Shown in pieces: positions 1-7,003 of a stretch of DNA of 7,952 nucleotides. Below the pieces are notes generated by a model. The model worked only from the letters and a program-made list of their open reading frames with translations, was not told the DNA's origin and ran no database searches. The stretch is from Pyrinomonadaceae bacterium (GTDB lineage Bacteria; Acidobacteriota; Blastocatellia; Pyrinomonadales; Pyrinomonadaceae). The translations under genes and the position numbers were made by a program. Where the stretch lies: contig JACCRA010000165.1 of assembly GCA_013813825.1 (NCBI GenBank), positions 1-7,952 of the forward strand. The letters are read 5' to 3'. Numbering within the stretch: position 1 is the first letter of the stretch; the number at the start of each line of letters is the position of its first letter.

Positions 1-2
1 CG

Positions 3-491
3 GGGGGGACCGGGACAATCACGCGCGTTGCGCGTGCGGGCGATTTTGAAGTGACGATTAAGCACCCGCCCATTGAGCCGGACAAAGAGATTGCGGCACG
101 CGTGTTTGTGACGCGCTTCGAGACGAATGAGCCTGTCGAGAAAGCGAAAATCACACTGCTATTTACCAGCGGCGGCGCGCCTGTCGAAGCGACGGCGGAG
201 GCGGCTAACACTCCCGGAATGTACGAAGTTAAATTGCCGCCGATGCCACAGGGCGACTACAAGCTCGCGGCGCGCGTTGAAGGCGGAGGGGGAACGCAAA
301 CAGTCGAGTACGGCGCGATCAAAGTCGCGCCTGCGCCGCCTGCGCAAGCGGAGAACAGTTCGTCATGGGCGCGCACGGCTTTGATCGCGCTCGCCTCTCT
401 CGTCGGATTGGGTATCGCCGGATTCTTGCTTTACCGCGTGGCGCAGTATGCCCGTCGCAATCGCTCCGAAGGGGAGACGGCGACGGCGTGA
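3..491 (+). CDS. Membrane-anchored Ig-like (FixH/YtkA-like) protein, 5' partial
   Basis: The reading frame is open from the window edge (frame beginning at base 3), so the true start lies upstream; the GTG at 51 is probably internal because in-frame coding continues before it. The visible 162 residues form a beta-rich domain (pattern G-D-F-E-V, a Pro-rich turn, P-V-E-K-A-K-I-T, G-M-Y-E-V, G-D-Y-K-L), followed by an Ala/Pro linker and one C-terminal membrane segment (roughly visible residues 121-143) ending in a basic tail (YARRNR). This places the domain in the periplasm with the anchor in the inner membrane. The layout resembles FixH (PF05751) and YtkA-like (PF13115) domains and closely parallels the N-terminal part of the adaptor encoded at 2816-4834. 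Its stop overlaps the start of the TolC-family gene by 4 nt, so it belongs to the efflux operon. A role as accessory or metal-sensing subunit is inference; the exact family is unsettled. Confidence 0.75.
   Translation, partial: GGTGTITRVARAGDFEVTIKHPPIEPDKEIAARVFVTRFETNEPVEKAKITLLFTSGGAPVEATAEAANTPGMYEVKLPPMPQGDYKLAARVEGGGGTQTVEYGAIKVAPAPPAQAENSSSWARTALIALASLVGLGIAGFLLYRVAQYARRNRSEGETATA
469..476 (+). promoter_or_regulatory. Ribosome binding site for the TolC-family gene
   Basis: AAGGGGAG lies inside the end of the upstream gene, 11 nt before the GTG at 488. It supports the 488 start over the in-frame ATG at 365, which would overlap the upstream gene by more than 120 nt and place non-signal-like sequence before the signal peptide. 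Confidence 0.5.
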
Positions 492-2209
492 ACCTTCAAA
501 ACAGGAAGAGTACAAGAGACAGCTTTGGCGGCGGCTCAGCGTTGCGAGTGTTGAAAGTATTGCCGCTCCTTCTCGCGCTGTTGATGCTGCCGTTGATGAC
601 ACATGCGCAAGTTCCGACGACGCCTGCTCCGACAACGCCTGCTCCGGCAACGCAGCAACCGCGACCGGGCGCAGCATCCGGCGCCGAAAGAACGACGACG
701 GCGACGCAGACGCAGGGGCGTTCGTCCAATCAATTCTTCGATCCGTCGGGATTGACGGTTGATCGTCTGGTGGAAAGAGGCTTCACGACGCGCGGTGATC
801 TTTTGGCGGCGCGGCAGCGTCTCGCCATTGCCGAAGGGCGTCTGCTGCAAGCGGGACTCAGACCGAACCCGGAGCTGGAAGCCGCGTACGGCTCAGCGCG
901 ATTTCTTGCCGGTGAAGCCGAAAGCGAATTTGACATCGGCGTATCGCAAACATTTGAGACGGGTGGCAAGCGGCGCAAGCGCGTCTCAGTTGCAAGGCTT
1001 GAACTCGCGCGGACGCGCGCCGAAGTCGCCGCGCTCGAACGTGTGTTCGCCGCCGAGATTCGCGCATCCTTTGCACGCGCGGCTGCCGCCGGAAGATTGT
1101 TGGACACGCTCGAAGATTTGATCCGGCTTAACGAAGAACTCGTGCGCGTCACGACGGCGCGTTTGAAGGAAGGCGATGTCGCGCCCGTCGAGTTGAAGCT
1201 CGTTCAGGTCGAAACGGATAGACTGCGCGTGCAAGTTCTGCGCACGCGCGCCGAACTCGAAGGCGAGTTGATCTCTTTACGCGCACTCGCCGGGCTTGAA
1301 GTGGTTGAGCCGTTGCGCCTCGCGCCGCTGCCTGATCGTCCGCCGCGCCTCGATTTGTCCGTCCCGCAATTGACGGAGATCGCGCTTCGAGAGCGACCCG
1401 ATTTGCTGGCGGCGCGCTTGGGTGAAGAATTGGGCGCGGCGCGTATCCGGCTTGCCGAAGCGCAGGCAGTGCCGAACGTCGCCGGCTCGGTGCGTTACTC
1501 GCGTGAAAGACGCATCACGGATTTGCCGGAGTCGCTCGGCGTTGGCCCCGTCGGGCAAACCGATAGAGCGCTGACTTTCGGCGTCGCCGTCGCAATCCCG
1601 GTCTTTAACCGTAATCAAGGCGAGATCGTCTCGGCGGTCGGAGAACGGGCGGAGGCGGCGCGCCAGCGCGAGTTTCTCGAAGCAACGATCCGCCGCGATG
1701 TCGAACTCGCCTACCGGCGTTACCGCGCGGCGGCGGAAGCTCTTGTTTTGTACACGACGCAGATCGTGCCGCGCGCAAACGAGATCGTCACGAGCGTGCG
1801 CGCCGCTTACGGTCTTGGCGAGTTTTCGATTTTCGACGTGCTGCAAGCTCAACAACGGGTGAACGAAAGCGAGCAGGGGCGCACCGAAGCCCTGCGCGAT
1901 TACTACGCGGCGCTCGCCGAATTAGAACGCGCGCTCGGCACGGTGATTCCCGCGACAGGCTTCGCGCCCGGAAGCGTCTCCGTGCTGCCCGACATGAATC
2001 TTACCAGCCCCGAAGCGGAGCGGGCAGAGTCGCTCAGACGTTCTTTGCAACGAATTGTTACGCCGGAACGAACGCCCGTTCAACCGTCACAACGGTCTTT
2101 AGGCAGTGTGCAACCGGCAACCGTGCCGGAAACGAAAATTGACACGCCGTCGCGATCTCAAACGGCATCACCGCAACTACCGCAAACCGCGAGAGGAAAA
2201 GAACAATGA
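488..2209 (+). CDS. TolC-family outer membrane efflux protein (CzcC/CusC type)
   Basis: Outer-membrane channel of a tripartite heavy-metal RND efflux pump. From GTG 488 it gives 573 residues: a basic N-terminus, a hydrophobic signal core (about 19-37) and a likely signal peptidase I site after T-H-A40. There is no lipobox cysteine, unlike CusC itself, which is a lipoprotein. A Pro/Thr/Ala/Gln-rich linker (about 41-80) precedes two OEP repeats (PF02321; about 85-285 and 295-480). Typical family signatures are N-P-E-L-E-A-A-Y-G in the first repeat, Q-T-F-E-T-G-G-K-R, I-P-V-F-N-R-N-Q-G-E-I at 370-380 and Y-G-L-G-E-F-S-I-F-D-V-L-Q-A-Q-Q-R at 441-457. A Ser/Pro/Gln-rich tail of some 80 residues follows the second repeat and is longer than usual. 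Start and stop overlap both neighbours by 4 nt (GTGA and ATGA), indicating translational coupling. The family call is firm; the metal is inferred from context. Confidence 0.92.
   Translation: MNLQNRKSTRDSFGGGSALRVLKVLPLLLALLMLPLMTHAQVPTTPAPTTPAPATQQPRPGAASGAERTTTATQTQGRSSNQFFDPSGLTVDRLVERGFTTRGDLLAARQRLAIAEGRLLQAGLRPNPELEAAYGSARFLAGEAESEFDIGVSQTFETGGKRRKRVSVARLELARTRAEVAALERVFAAEIRASFARAAAAGRLLDTLEDLIRLNEELVRVTTARLKEGDVAPVELKLVQVETDRLRVQVLRTRAELEGELISLRALAGLEVVEPLRLAPLPDRPPRLDLSVPQLTEIALRERPDLLAARLGEELGAARIRLAEAQAVPNVAGSVRYSRERRITDLPESLGVGPVGQTDRALTFGVAVAIPVFNRNQGEIVSAVGERAEAARQREFLEATIRRDVELAYRRYRAAAEALVLYTTQIVPRANEIVTSVRAAYGLGEFSIFDVLQAQQRVNESEQGRTEALRDYYAALAELERALGTVIPATGFAPGSVSVLPDMNLTSPEAERAESLRRSLQRIVTPERTPVQPSQRSLGSVQPATVPETKIDTPSRSQTASPQLPQTARGKEQ
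614..652 (+). repeat. 15-nt tandem repeat encoding P-T-T-P-A
   Basis: Two 15-nt units (614-628, 629-643) differing at one base, plus a partial third (644-652), encode P-T-T-P-A, P-T-T-P-A, P-A-T just after the signal peptide of the TolC-family protein (residues 43-55). The unit is a multiple of three, so copy number can change without a frameshift. It forms part of the disordered linker before the first OEP repeat. Confidence 0.7.
2191..2197 (+). promoter_or_regulatory. Ribosome binding site for the FMN-binding-like lipoprotein gene
   Basis: GAGAGGA within the last codons of the TolC-family gene, 8 nt before ATG 2206. It fixes the downstream start at the ATGA overlap. Confidence 0.65.
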
Positions 2210-2814
2210 AGAAGATTATCTCTATCGCTATGCTCACCGCAGTTGCCGCCTTCGCCGCCGCCTGCACAAACACGGGCGACGCCAACCGCAACACGACGAA
2301 CACAAACGCGACGACCACGACTAACGCCGCCGCACCCGGCAGCGGCGCGACGAACACCGACGCACCCGCGAACGTGCGCGCCGCTTTCCCCGACGCGCAA
2401 TCATTTACGACGCAGCACAAAGACCTTTCAGCATCGCAGATCGAGAGCATCGAGAAGGAGACAGGCACAAAGATCGCTGATAAAGATCATCACTCCTATC
2501 TCGCCTTCTCGACGGCGGGCGGCGCACGACGGCAGATCGGCGCGGCAACCGTGGTCAGTGCCGGAGGCAAGCAGATGGTCGTCATCTACGAGAGCCGCGA
2601 GGGTGTGCCCTACATCAAGGAAGTGCGCGCTGAGGGCGTGGCGCAAGCCTTCCTCGACGGGTTCAAAGGCAAGGGACACGACGATAAATTTCAGGTCGGC
2701 GGCGACATTAAAGCTAACGGCGTTGACGAACAGACGGCGCGAGCCGTTGCCGCCGCCATTCGTCAAGACGCGATGATTATGCAGACGCTCTACGGCGGTG
2801 CACACGGTCACTAA
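2206..2814 (+). CDS. Lipoprotein resembling FMN-binding-domain proteins, flavin-attachment motif absent
   Basis: 202 residues. A lipoprotein signal (residues 1-19, ending A-A-A before C20) is followed by an Asn/Thr-rich linker (about 21-52) and a compact domain (about 56-192). The order of elements (F-P-D-A near 61, a Leu/Gln/Ile helix, a G-containing strand, I-G-A-A, a strand with V-V-I-Y, F-L-D-G-F, then a final helix) resembles PF04205-like FMN-binding proteins found beside metal-efflux genes. In those, an S/T-G-A-T motif precedes the last helix and receives FMN. Here the equivalent stretch at 168-187 reads I-K-A-N-G-V-D-E-Q-T-A-R-A-V with no S/T-G-A-T, so covalent flavinylation looks unlikely. 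The end carries H200 and H202. Expression is probably coupled to the channel gene (ATGA overlap), and the protein sits between channel and adaptor. The family assignment is remembered similarity, not a search result; the function is unknown. Confidence 0.6.
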   Translation: MKKIISIAMLTAVAAFAAACTNTGDANRNTTNTNATTTTNAAAPGSGATNTDAPANVRAAFPDAQSFTTQHKDLSASQIESIEKETGTKIADKDHHSYLAFSTAGGARRQIGAATVVSAGGKQMVVIYESREGVPYIKEVRAEGVAQAFLDGFKGKGHDDKFQVGGDIKANGVDEQTARAVAAAIRQDAMIMQTLYGGAHGH

Positions 2815-2815
2815 A

Positions 2816-4834
2816 ATGGGCATCAGTAAACACAAAAGCAGATTTCATCTCCGGCAACGCACATCGCCGGAATCAACCTCGAATTGCCGCGTGCCGCAGT
2901 TCATGCGCTTAACGCTGCTGACGCTCTTTGTCGCGCTTCTCTTTGCGCCCGCGCTTCGTTCTGTAAAAGCTGACGAGGGGCACGGCGGCGGTGAGCCGAA
3001 GAAGCCCGCGCAAGGGGCGCAGTCCGCCGCTGCAACCGCCCGCACCGCCGAGCGCAACGTGCAGACGCCGCAGGGAAGTTTCCGCGTGCGTATGCGGCAA
3101 TCACCCACCGACCCGCGCGCGGGCGAGGAAGTGCAGTTCGCCGTTGACTTCTCCGAGCAAGTCGAGGGCGGTTTCGGCGGAAGCGATCCGCAGCCGATTG
3201 AGGGCGCGACCGTCACGGCGCGTGTGACGAGTGCCGCCGGGCAAACCGTCGCCCAAAACATCGCTTCGCACGCCGAGGGCGCAGGCTCTTACGGCGTTCA
3301 CTATGAATTTGACGATAGAGGCGATTACAAAGTCATCTTCGACGTGCGCACGGGTGACAACCGCCAGTTCGCCGCCGACTTTCCCGTCTCAGTCGTCAGC
3401 GCACCCGTCAACTGGGCGTTCTGGCTCGGACTTGGCATCCTCGCGCTTCTCTCTGCGGGCGCAGTCTTCGGTTACGGTCGCTCGTGGAAACGAGACGGCG
3501 TCACCGGGCGAGAAGTGGCGCGCAAAACCGCGCCGGTAGCATTGGGAGCGCTCCTCTTCTTCGTGCTCGGCACGGTTGCGCTCGCCTATTTCGAGCCGCC
3601 GCGTGAGAGGCGCGCTACTGCCGCGCCGCCACCCGCAAGAGCGGAAACCGCGACGGGAACAACTCCAGCAGGCGGTGACCCCGCGCTTGGCGGCTCAGGC
3701 GCGGTGATCACAATCCCGAAAGAATCACAACTGCTCTTTAGCATCCGTACCGCGACGGTCGAACAACGTCAGATCGTGAGCGGTTTGCGTGTGACGGGCG
3801 CGGTACGTGCCAAGCCTGATGCGCAGGCAGTGATCTCGCCGCCCGTTTCGGGTCGCGTCAGTTTCAATGGCAGCGTCGCAATCGGCGCGGCAATCGGGCG
3901 CGGGCAGACCATCGGTTCAATCGAGCAAGTCTTGGGCGCGCCGGAGCAAGCGAGCCTTGAAGGTCAACGCATACAGCTTCGCACCGCCGCGCTCGAACAG
4001 CAGGCACGCGCCACCGAGCAACAGTCGCTTGCACTGCAAGCGAGAACGCGACTGACGCAGGCGCAACGCGAACTTCAGCGCGCGAGAAATCTTCTCGAAG
4101 TCGGAGCCGCGCCGCGCCGCCGTGTCGAGGAAGCGGAAACGGCGGTGAGGCTCGCTCAACAGGAAGTCGCTTCCGCCGAGAGCCAAGCGCGCGTCGCGCA
4201 GCAACAGGTCAGACTTTCACGCGAATCGGTCGCGCGCGTTGATCCGGTGCGCCAGTTCCCGCTTACGTCGCCTGTGACCGGCATCGTCACAGAAATAAGC
4301 GCGGCGACGGGACAGCAAGTCGAAGCGGGCGCGGAACTCTTGAAAGTCGTCAATCTTATGACCGTGCTTCTGGAAGCGCAGGTCTTTGAGCGTGACCTTG
4401 CGGCGGTGCGCGAATCGGGACGCGCGACCTACACCGCTCCCGCACTGAACGGCGAAGTTTATCGTATCGGCGAAGGCGGCGAAGGTCGCCTCGTCTCCGT
4501 TGGTCAATCAGTTGACCCGCAGACGCGCACCATACCCGTTATCTTTGAAGTCCCGAACCCGCTCAACCGCCTCCGTGAAGGCATGTTCGTTGAGATCACG
4601 CTTGATACAAGCGGGGGCGCAAATGTTCTCACTGTGCCGAAGCAGGCGGTCATCACCGAGCAGGGACGCACGTTTGTCTTCGTCTTCAAAGGCGGCGAAA
4701 CATACGAGCGGCGAGTCGTCGTGCTCGGCGCAGAAGGGCAAGATTACTACGAAGTTAAAACAGGCTTGCAAGCGGGCGAGCGCGTCGTCACAGAAGGAAT
4801 TTATCAACTCCGCTCGACGCAGCCCGGAGCATAG
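2816..4834 (+). CDS. RND efflux periplasmic adaptor (CusB/CzcB type) fused to an N-terminal membrane-anchored Ig-like domain
   Basis: 672 residues from ATG 2816, chosen because it lies 1 nt after the upstream TAA; GTG 2798 or ATG 2903 (giving a cleaner signal peptide, M-R-L-T-L-L) are alternatives, and none has a strong Shine-Dalgarno. A hydrophobic segment (about 32-48) precedes H-G-G-G, then a FixH/YtkA-like beta domain (about 85-195), membrane segment 1 (about 200-222), membrane segment 2 (about 240-259), a Pro/Ala linker, and a normal adaptor (about 298-672). The adaptor has lipoyl halves around 335-375 and 480-512 (S-P-P-V-S-G-R-V and S-P-V-T-G-I-V), an Ala/Gln/Arg coiled-coil hairpin about 380-475, a beta-barrel and a membrane-proximal domain (V-P-K-Q-A-V-I). 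It would link the inner-membrane pump to the TolC-type channel. Classic CusB lacks this N-terminal module. The adaptor assignment is firm; the role of the extra module is unknown. Confidence 0.9.
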   Translation: MGISKHKSRFHLRQRTSPESTSNCRVPQFMRLTLLTLFVALLFAPALRSVKADEGHGGGEPKKPAQGAQSAAATARTAERNVQTPQGSFRVRMRQSPTDPRAGEEVQFAVDFSEQVEGGFGGSDPQPIEGATVTARVTSAAGQTVAQNIASHAEGAGSYGVHYEFDDRGDYKVIFDVRTGDNRQFAADFPVSVVSAPVNWAFWLGLGILALLSAGAVFGYGRSWKRDGVTGREVARKTAPVALGALLFFVLGTVALAYFEPPRERRATAAPPPARAETATGTTPAGGDPALGGSGAVITIPKESQLLFSIRTATVEQRQIVSGLRVTGAVRAKPDAQAVISPPVSGRVSFNGSVAIGAAIGRGQTIGSIEQVLGAPEQASLEGQRIQLRTAALEQQARATEQQSLALQARTRLTQAQRELQRARNLLEVGAAPRRRVEEAETAVRLAQQEVASAESQARVAQQQVRLSRESVARVDPVRQFPLTSPVTGIVTEISAATGQQVEAGAELLKVVNLMTVLLEAQVFERDLAAVRESGRATYTAPALNGEVYRIGEGGEGRLVSVGQSVDPQTRTIPVIFEVPNPLNRLREGMFVEITLDTSGGANVLTVPKQAVITEQGRTFVFVFKGGETYERRVVVLGAEGQDYYEVKTGLQAGERVVTEGIYQLRSTQPGA

Positions 4835-4837
4835 AGA

Positions 4838-4858
4838 GGTGCGCAGTCACTTCGCACC
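4838..4858 (+). other. Small RNA hairpin between adaptor and cupredoxin genes
   Basis: GGTGCG (4838-4843) pairs perfectly with CGCACC (4853-4858) around a 9-nt loop, in the 37-nt gap just before the ribosome binding site of the next gene. No T-tract follows, so it is not a standard terminator. It could act as an mRNA-processing or stability element, or affect ribosome access. With only 6 bp, chance is possible in GC-rich DNA. Confidence 0.35.
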
Positions 4859-4864
4859 AAAGGA
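4859..4864 (+). promoter_or_regulatory. Ribosome binding site for the cupredoxin lipoprotein gene
   Basis: AAAGGA ends 7 nt before ATG 4872, a normal spacing, but only 1 nt before ATG 4866. This favours 4872 as the start; a third in-frame ATG at 4881 is also possible. Confidence 0.55.
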
Positions 4865-4871
4865 AATGAGC

Positions 4872-6149
4872 ATGGGAATTATGAAAATTGTGCGATCAAC
4901 GAAACTGTTTCTAGTTGCGCTCGCAGCATTCGCGCTTCTCGCCGTCGGGTGCAGCAGGGTGGAAACCTCTAGCGGCGATAAGCAGGCGGATGGCGTGGCG
5001 AACATGGGCGATGTGCGTCCAATCGAAGCGCCCGCTTCAGATGCTACGACCGCATTCAAAGCGGAGCTTCGCACTGAACCGTCGGAAGTGAAAGCTGGTG
5101 AGAGGGCAAAATTTATCTTTATCGTCAGGGACGCACAGGGCAAGCAAGTGCGCAATCTATCCGTCGTTCACGAAAAGCCGATGCACCTGCTGATCGTCTC
5201 AAACGATTTGAATGAGTTTTATCATGTTCACCCGGAGCCACAAGCGGACGGCACTTACCGCGTCGAACACATTTTTCCGAACGGCGGCGCGTACAAGCTC
5301 TTTGCCGACTTTACGCCGAACGGCGGTTCGCAGGTTGTTGACCGCCTGAACCTCTCTGTCGCGGGCACCACGCGCGCGGCGGTCGCGCTCGTTGAAGATA
5401 AATCTACGACGAAGACGGTGGACAACTTGCGTGTCACGATGAAGCCGGACAACACGTTGCGCGCCGGAAGTGAAGTGATGCTCAACTTCGCCGTCGCCGA
5501 TCAGAAAACAGGTAAGCCCGTGACGGATTTACAACCTTACTTGGGTGCACTCGCGCACTTCGTCATCATCAGCGAAGACGGCACGGACTTTCTGCACGCG
5601 CACCCAATGGAAAAAACCGAAGCGATTGCGAATCAGGGCGGCGGAGATCACAACGCAATGTCGCACGCGCACGGCAACGAAGGACAAAGCAGTAACAGTG
5701 CCTCTCAAGCGACCGCATCGGAAGTCGCCGCGCACACGAGTTTTCCTCGCGCCGGACTCTATAAAGTGTGGGCGCAGTTTCAACGCGGCGGGAGGGTAAC
5801 GACCGTGCCGTTCGTTGTGCGCGTCGCCGCAGGCGGCGAGCGTACGGGGAACGCGGCGGCGAACAACCCTCCGCAACCCATACCAGCCGATGCGATCAGA
5901 GTGAGGGTGAGCGGTAGTGGTTACGAGCCTTCGCGTATTGAAGTGAAGAAGGGGCAGACCACGAAGATCGCCTTCTATCGCGCGGACGCAAACAACTGCG
6001 GCGGCACGGTCGTCTTTCCCGCGCTCAACATCCGACGTGAGTTGCCGGTCGGGAAAACCGTCGTTGTCGAAGTGACGCCGACAGAATCTGGCGAGTTGGC
6101 ATTTGCCTGCGGCATGAATATGTATCGTGGCGCGCTCGTCGTGCAGTAA
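4872..6149 (+). CDS. Lipoprotein with two YtkA/FixH-like domains, His-rich insert and C-terminal cupredoxin
   Basis: 425 residues, probable periplasmic metal-binding protein. The signal peptide ends in A-V-G before C27 (lipidation likely). Domain 1 (about 61-165) has H105 in K-P-M-H-L-L and H118-V-H120-P; domain 2 (about 185-315) repeats the pattern with H229 in A-L-A-H-F and H242-A-H244-P. A Gly/His/Met insert follows (H260, M263, H265, H267) before domain 2's last strands. After a Pro/Asn linker comes a cupredoxin-like domain (about 342-425, PF13473-like) with C376 in N-N-C-G-G and F-A-C413-G-M415-N-M417-Y-R-G near the end. The usual N-terminal His ligand of blue copper proteins is not evident, so a Cys/Met-type site may bind copper. 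It follows the adaptor gene by 37 nt, with its own ribosome binding site. Upstream in-frame sequence back to 4500 is excluded because it lies within the adaptor gene. Copper chaperone or sequestration role is inferred. Confidence 0.82.
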   Translation: MGIMKIVRSTKLFLVALAAFALLAVGCSRVETSSGDKQADGVANMGDVRPIEAPASDATTAFKAELRTEPSEVKAGERAKFIFIVRDAQGKQVRNLSVVHEKPMHLLIVSNDLNEFYHVHPEPQADGTYRVEHIFPNGGAYKLFADFTPNGGSQVVDRLNLSVAGTTRAAVALVEDKSTTKTVDNLRVTMKPDNTLRAGSEVMLNFAVADQKTGKPVTDLQPYLGALAHFVIISEDGTDFLHAHPMEKTEAIANQGGGDHNAMSHAHGNEGQSSNSASQATASEVAAHTSFPRAGLYKVWAQFQRGGRVTTVPFVVRVAAGGERTGNAAANNPPQPIPADAIRVRVSGSGYEPSRIEVKKGQTTKIAFYRADANNCGGTVVFPALNIRRELPVGKTVVVEVTPTESGELAFACGMNMYRGALVVQ

Positions 6150-6174
6150 TCAACTTTGGGAGTGAAACAGACAG

Positions 6175-6179
6175 AAAGG
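6175..6179 (+). promoter_or_regulatory. Ribosome binding site for the first DUF305 gene
   Basis: AAAGG, 7 nt before ATG 6187, in the 37-nt gap after the cupredoxin gene. Confidence 0.55.
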
Positions 6180-6186
6180 TTAAGAG

Positions 6187-6990
6187 ATGCGGAAAATCTT
6201 TAATAACAATTTCGTGTTGGGCGCGGTGCTCGTGTCGGCGGCGACTCTGACGGGCGCGGCGTGCGATACGGCGACGAACACAAATACTAACGGCAACACG
6301 GCGACGACTACAAACGCCACCTCCTCGCCGTCGCCCGTCATGTCACCGTCAGGCAACATGTCGAACATGAATAACAACATGAGCGGCATGGGCAGCATGA
6401 ACATGCAGAGTTCGCCGAACGCGGCGAGCCAGCCCTATGACTTGCAGTTTATTGACACGATGATCGCGCATCACCAGAGTGCGATTGACATGGCGCGTCC
6501 GGCGGAAACGAAGTCGCAGCGAGCGGAGTTGAAAGCATTCGCCCGCAAGATCGTCGAAGATCAAGAACGCGAGATCGCGGAGATGAAACGCTTGCGCGAG
6601 CAGTGGTACGCGGGCAAACCGCAGGCGATGAACATGGAGCTGCCCGGCATGATGGATTCGATGCGCGGCATGGACATGAATCGCATGAACGCGGCGACGG
6701 GCAACGAGTTTGACTTGATGTTCATTGACATGATGACGCAGCATCACACAGGCGCGACGACAATGGCGAGAGAGGCGTTAATGAAAGCGGAACACCCGGA
6801 AATCAAACGCATCGCGCAAGGGATTATCAGCGCGCAAGAGCGGGAGATCGCGCAGATGAAGAAGTGGAAGCAGGCGTGGGGCGGCGCAAACGCAAACTCG
6901 GCATCAGGCGGAACTTCTAACAACAACGCCGGACATCACGATGCGCCGACCGGAGGCAAGCCGGGCGGCGCTAATTCACCAAAGCACTAA
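6187..6990 (+). CDS. DUF305 tandem-domain lipoprotein with Met-rich segments
   Basis: 267 residues. The signal peptide leads to a probable lipidated C26 (T-G-A-A-C; the Gly at -3 is atypical). An Asn/Thr linker (about 27-47) is followed by a Met-rich stretch with seven Met between 52 and 73. Two DUF305 (PF03713) repeats follow: the first contains D-L-Q-F-I-D-T-M-I-A-H95-H96 and a helix with F-A-R-K-I-V-E-D-Q; the second contains D-L-M-F-I-D-M-M-T-Q-H186-H187 and G-I-I-S-A-Q-E-R-E-I. The linker between them holds eight Met from 148 to 167. The C-terminal tail is Gly/Asn/His-rich and ends K-H. DUF305 proteins are ferritin-like helical bundles often found near copper-resistance genes. Met clusters plus paired His suggest periplasmic Cu(I)/Ag(I) binding, but this is not demonstrated. 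Confidence 0.88.
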   Translation: MRKIFNNNFVLGAVLVSAATLTGAACDTATNTNTNGNTATTTNATSSPSPVMSPSGNMSNMNNNMSGMGSMNMQSSPNAASQPYDLQFIDTMIAHHQSAIDMARPAETKSQRAELKAFARKIVEDQEREIAEMKRLREQWYAGKPQAMNMELPGMMDSMRGMDMNRMNAATGNEFDLMFIDMMTQHHTGATTMAREALMKAEHPEIKRIAQGIISAQEREIAQMKKWKQAWGGANANSASGGTSNNNAGHHDAPTGGKPGGANSPKH

Positions 6991-7003
6991 CAGTTTTCCC
7001 TAA

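Noticed and set aside
365..487. In-frame upstream extension of the TolC-family gene from ATG 365
   Set aside because: It lies inside the upstream gene in another frame, encodes no signal peptide, and the GTG at 488 has a ribosome binding site and the usual 4-nt overlap.
1277..1855. Long - strand open frame (192 codons) opposite the TolC-family gene
   Set aside because: High GC content removes stops on the opposite strand. The product is Arg-rich with no recognisable domain, and the + strand gene is clearly real.
4500..4871. Upstream extension of the cupredoxin lipoprotein frame
   Set aside because: It overlaps the conserved C-terminal part of the adaptor, and the encoded Ser/Arg-rich sequence looks like an out-of-frame shadow. 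The signal peptide starts only after 4872.
6349..6747. His-rich - strand open frame opposite the first DUF305 gene
   Set aside because: The same mirror effect of Met-rich coding on the + strand.
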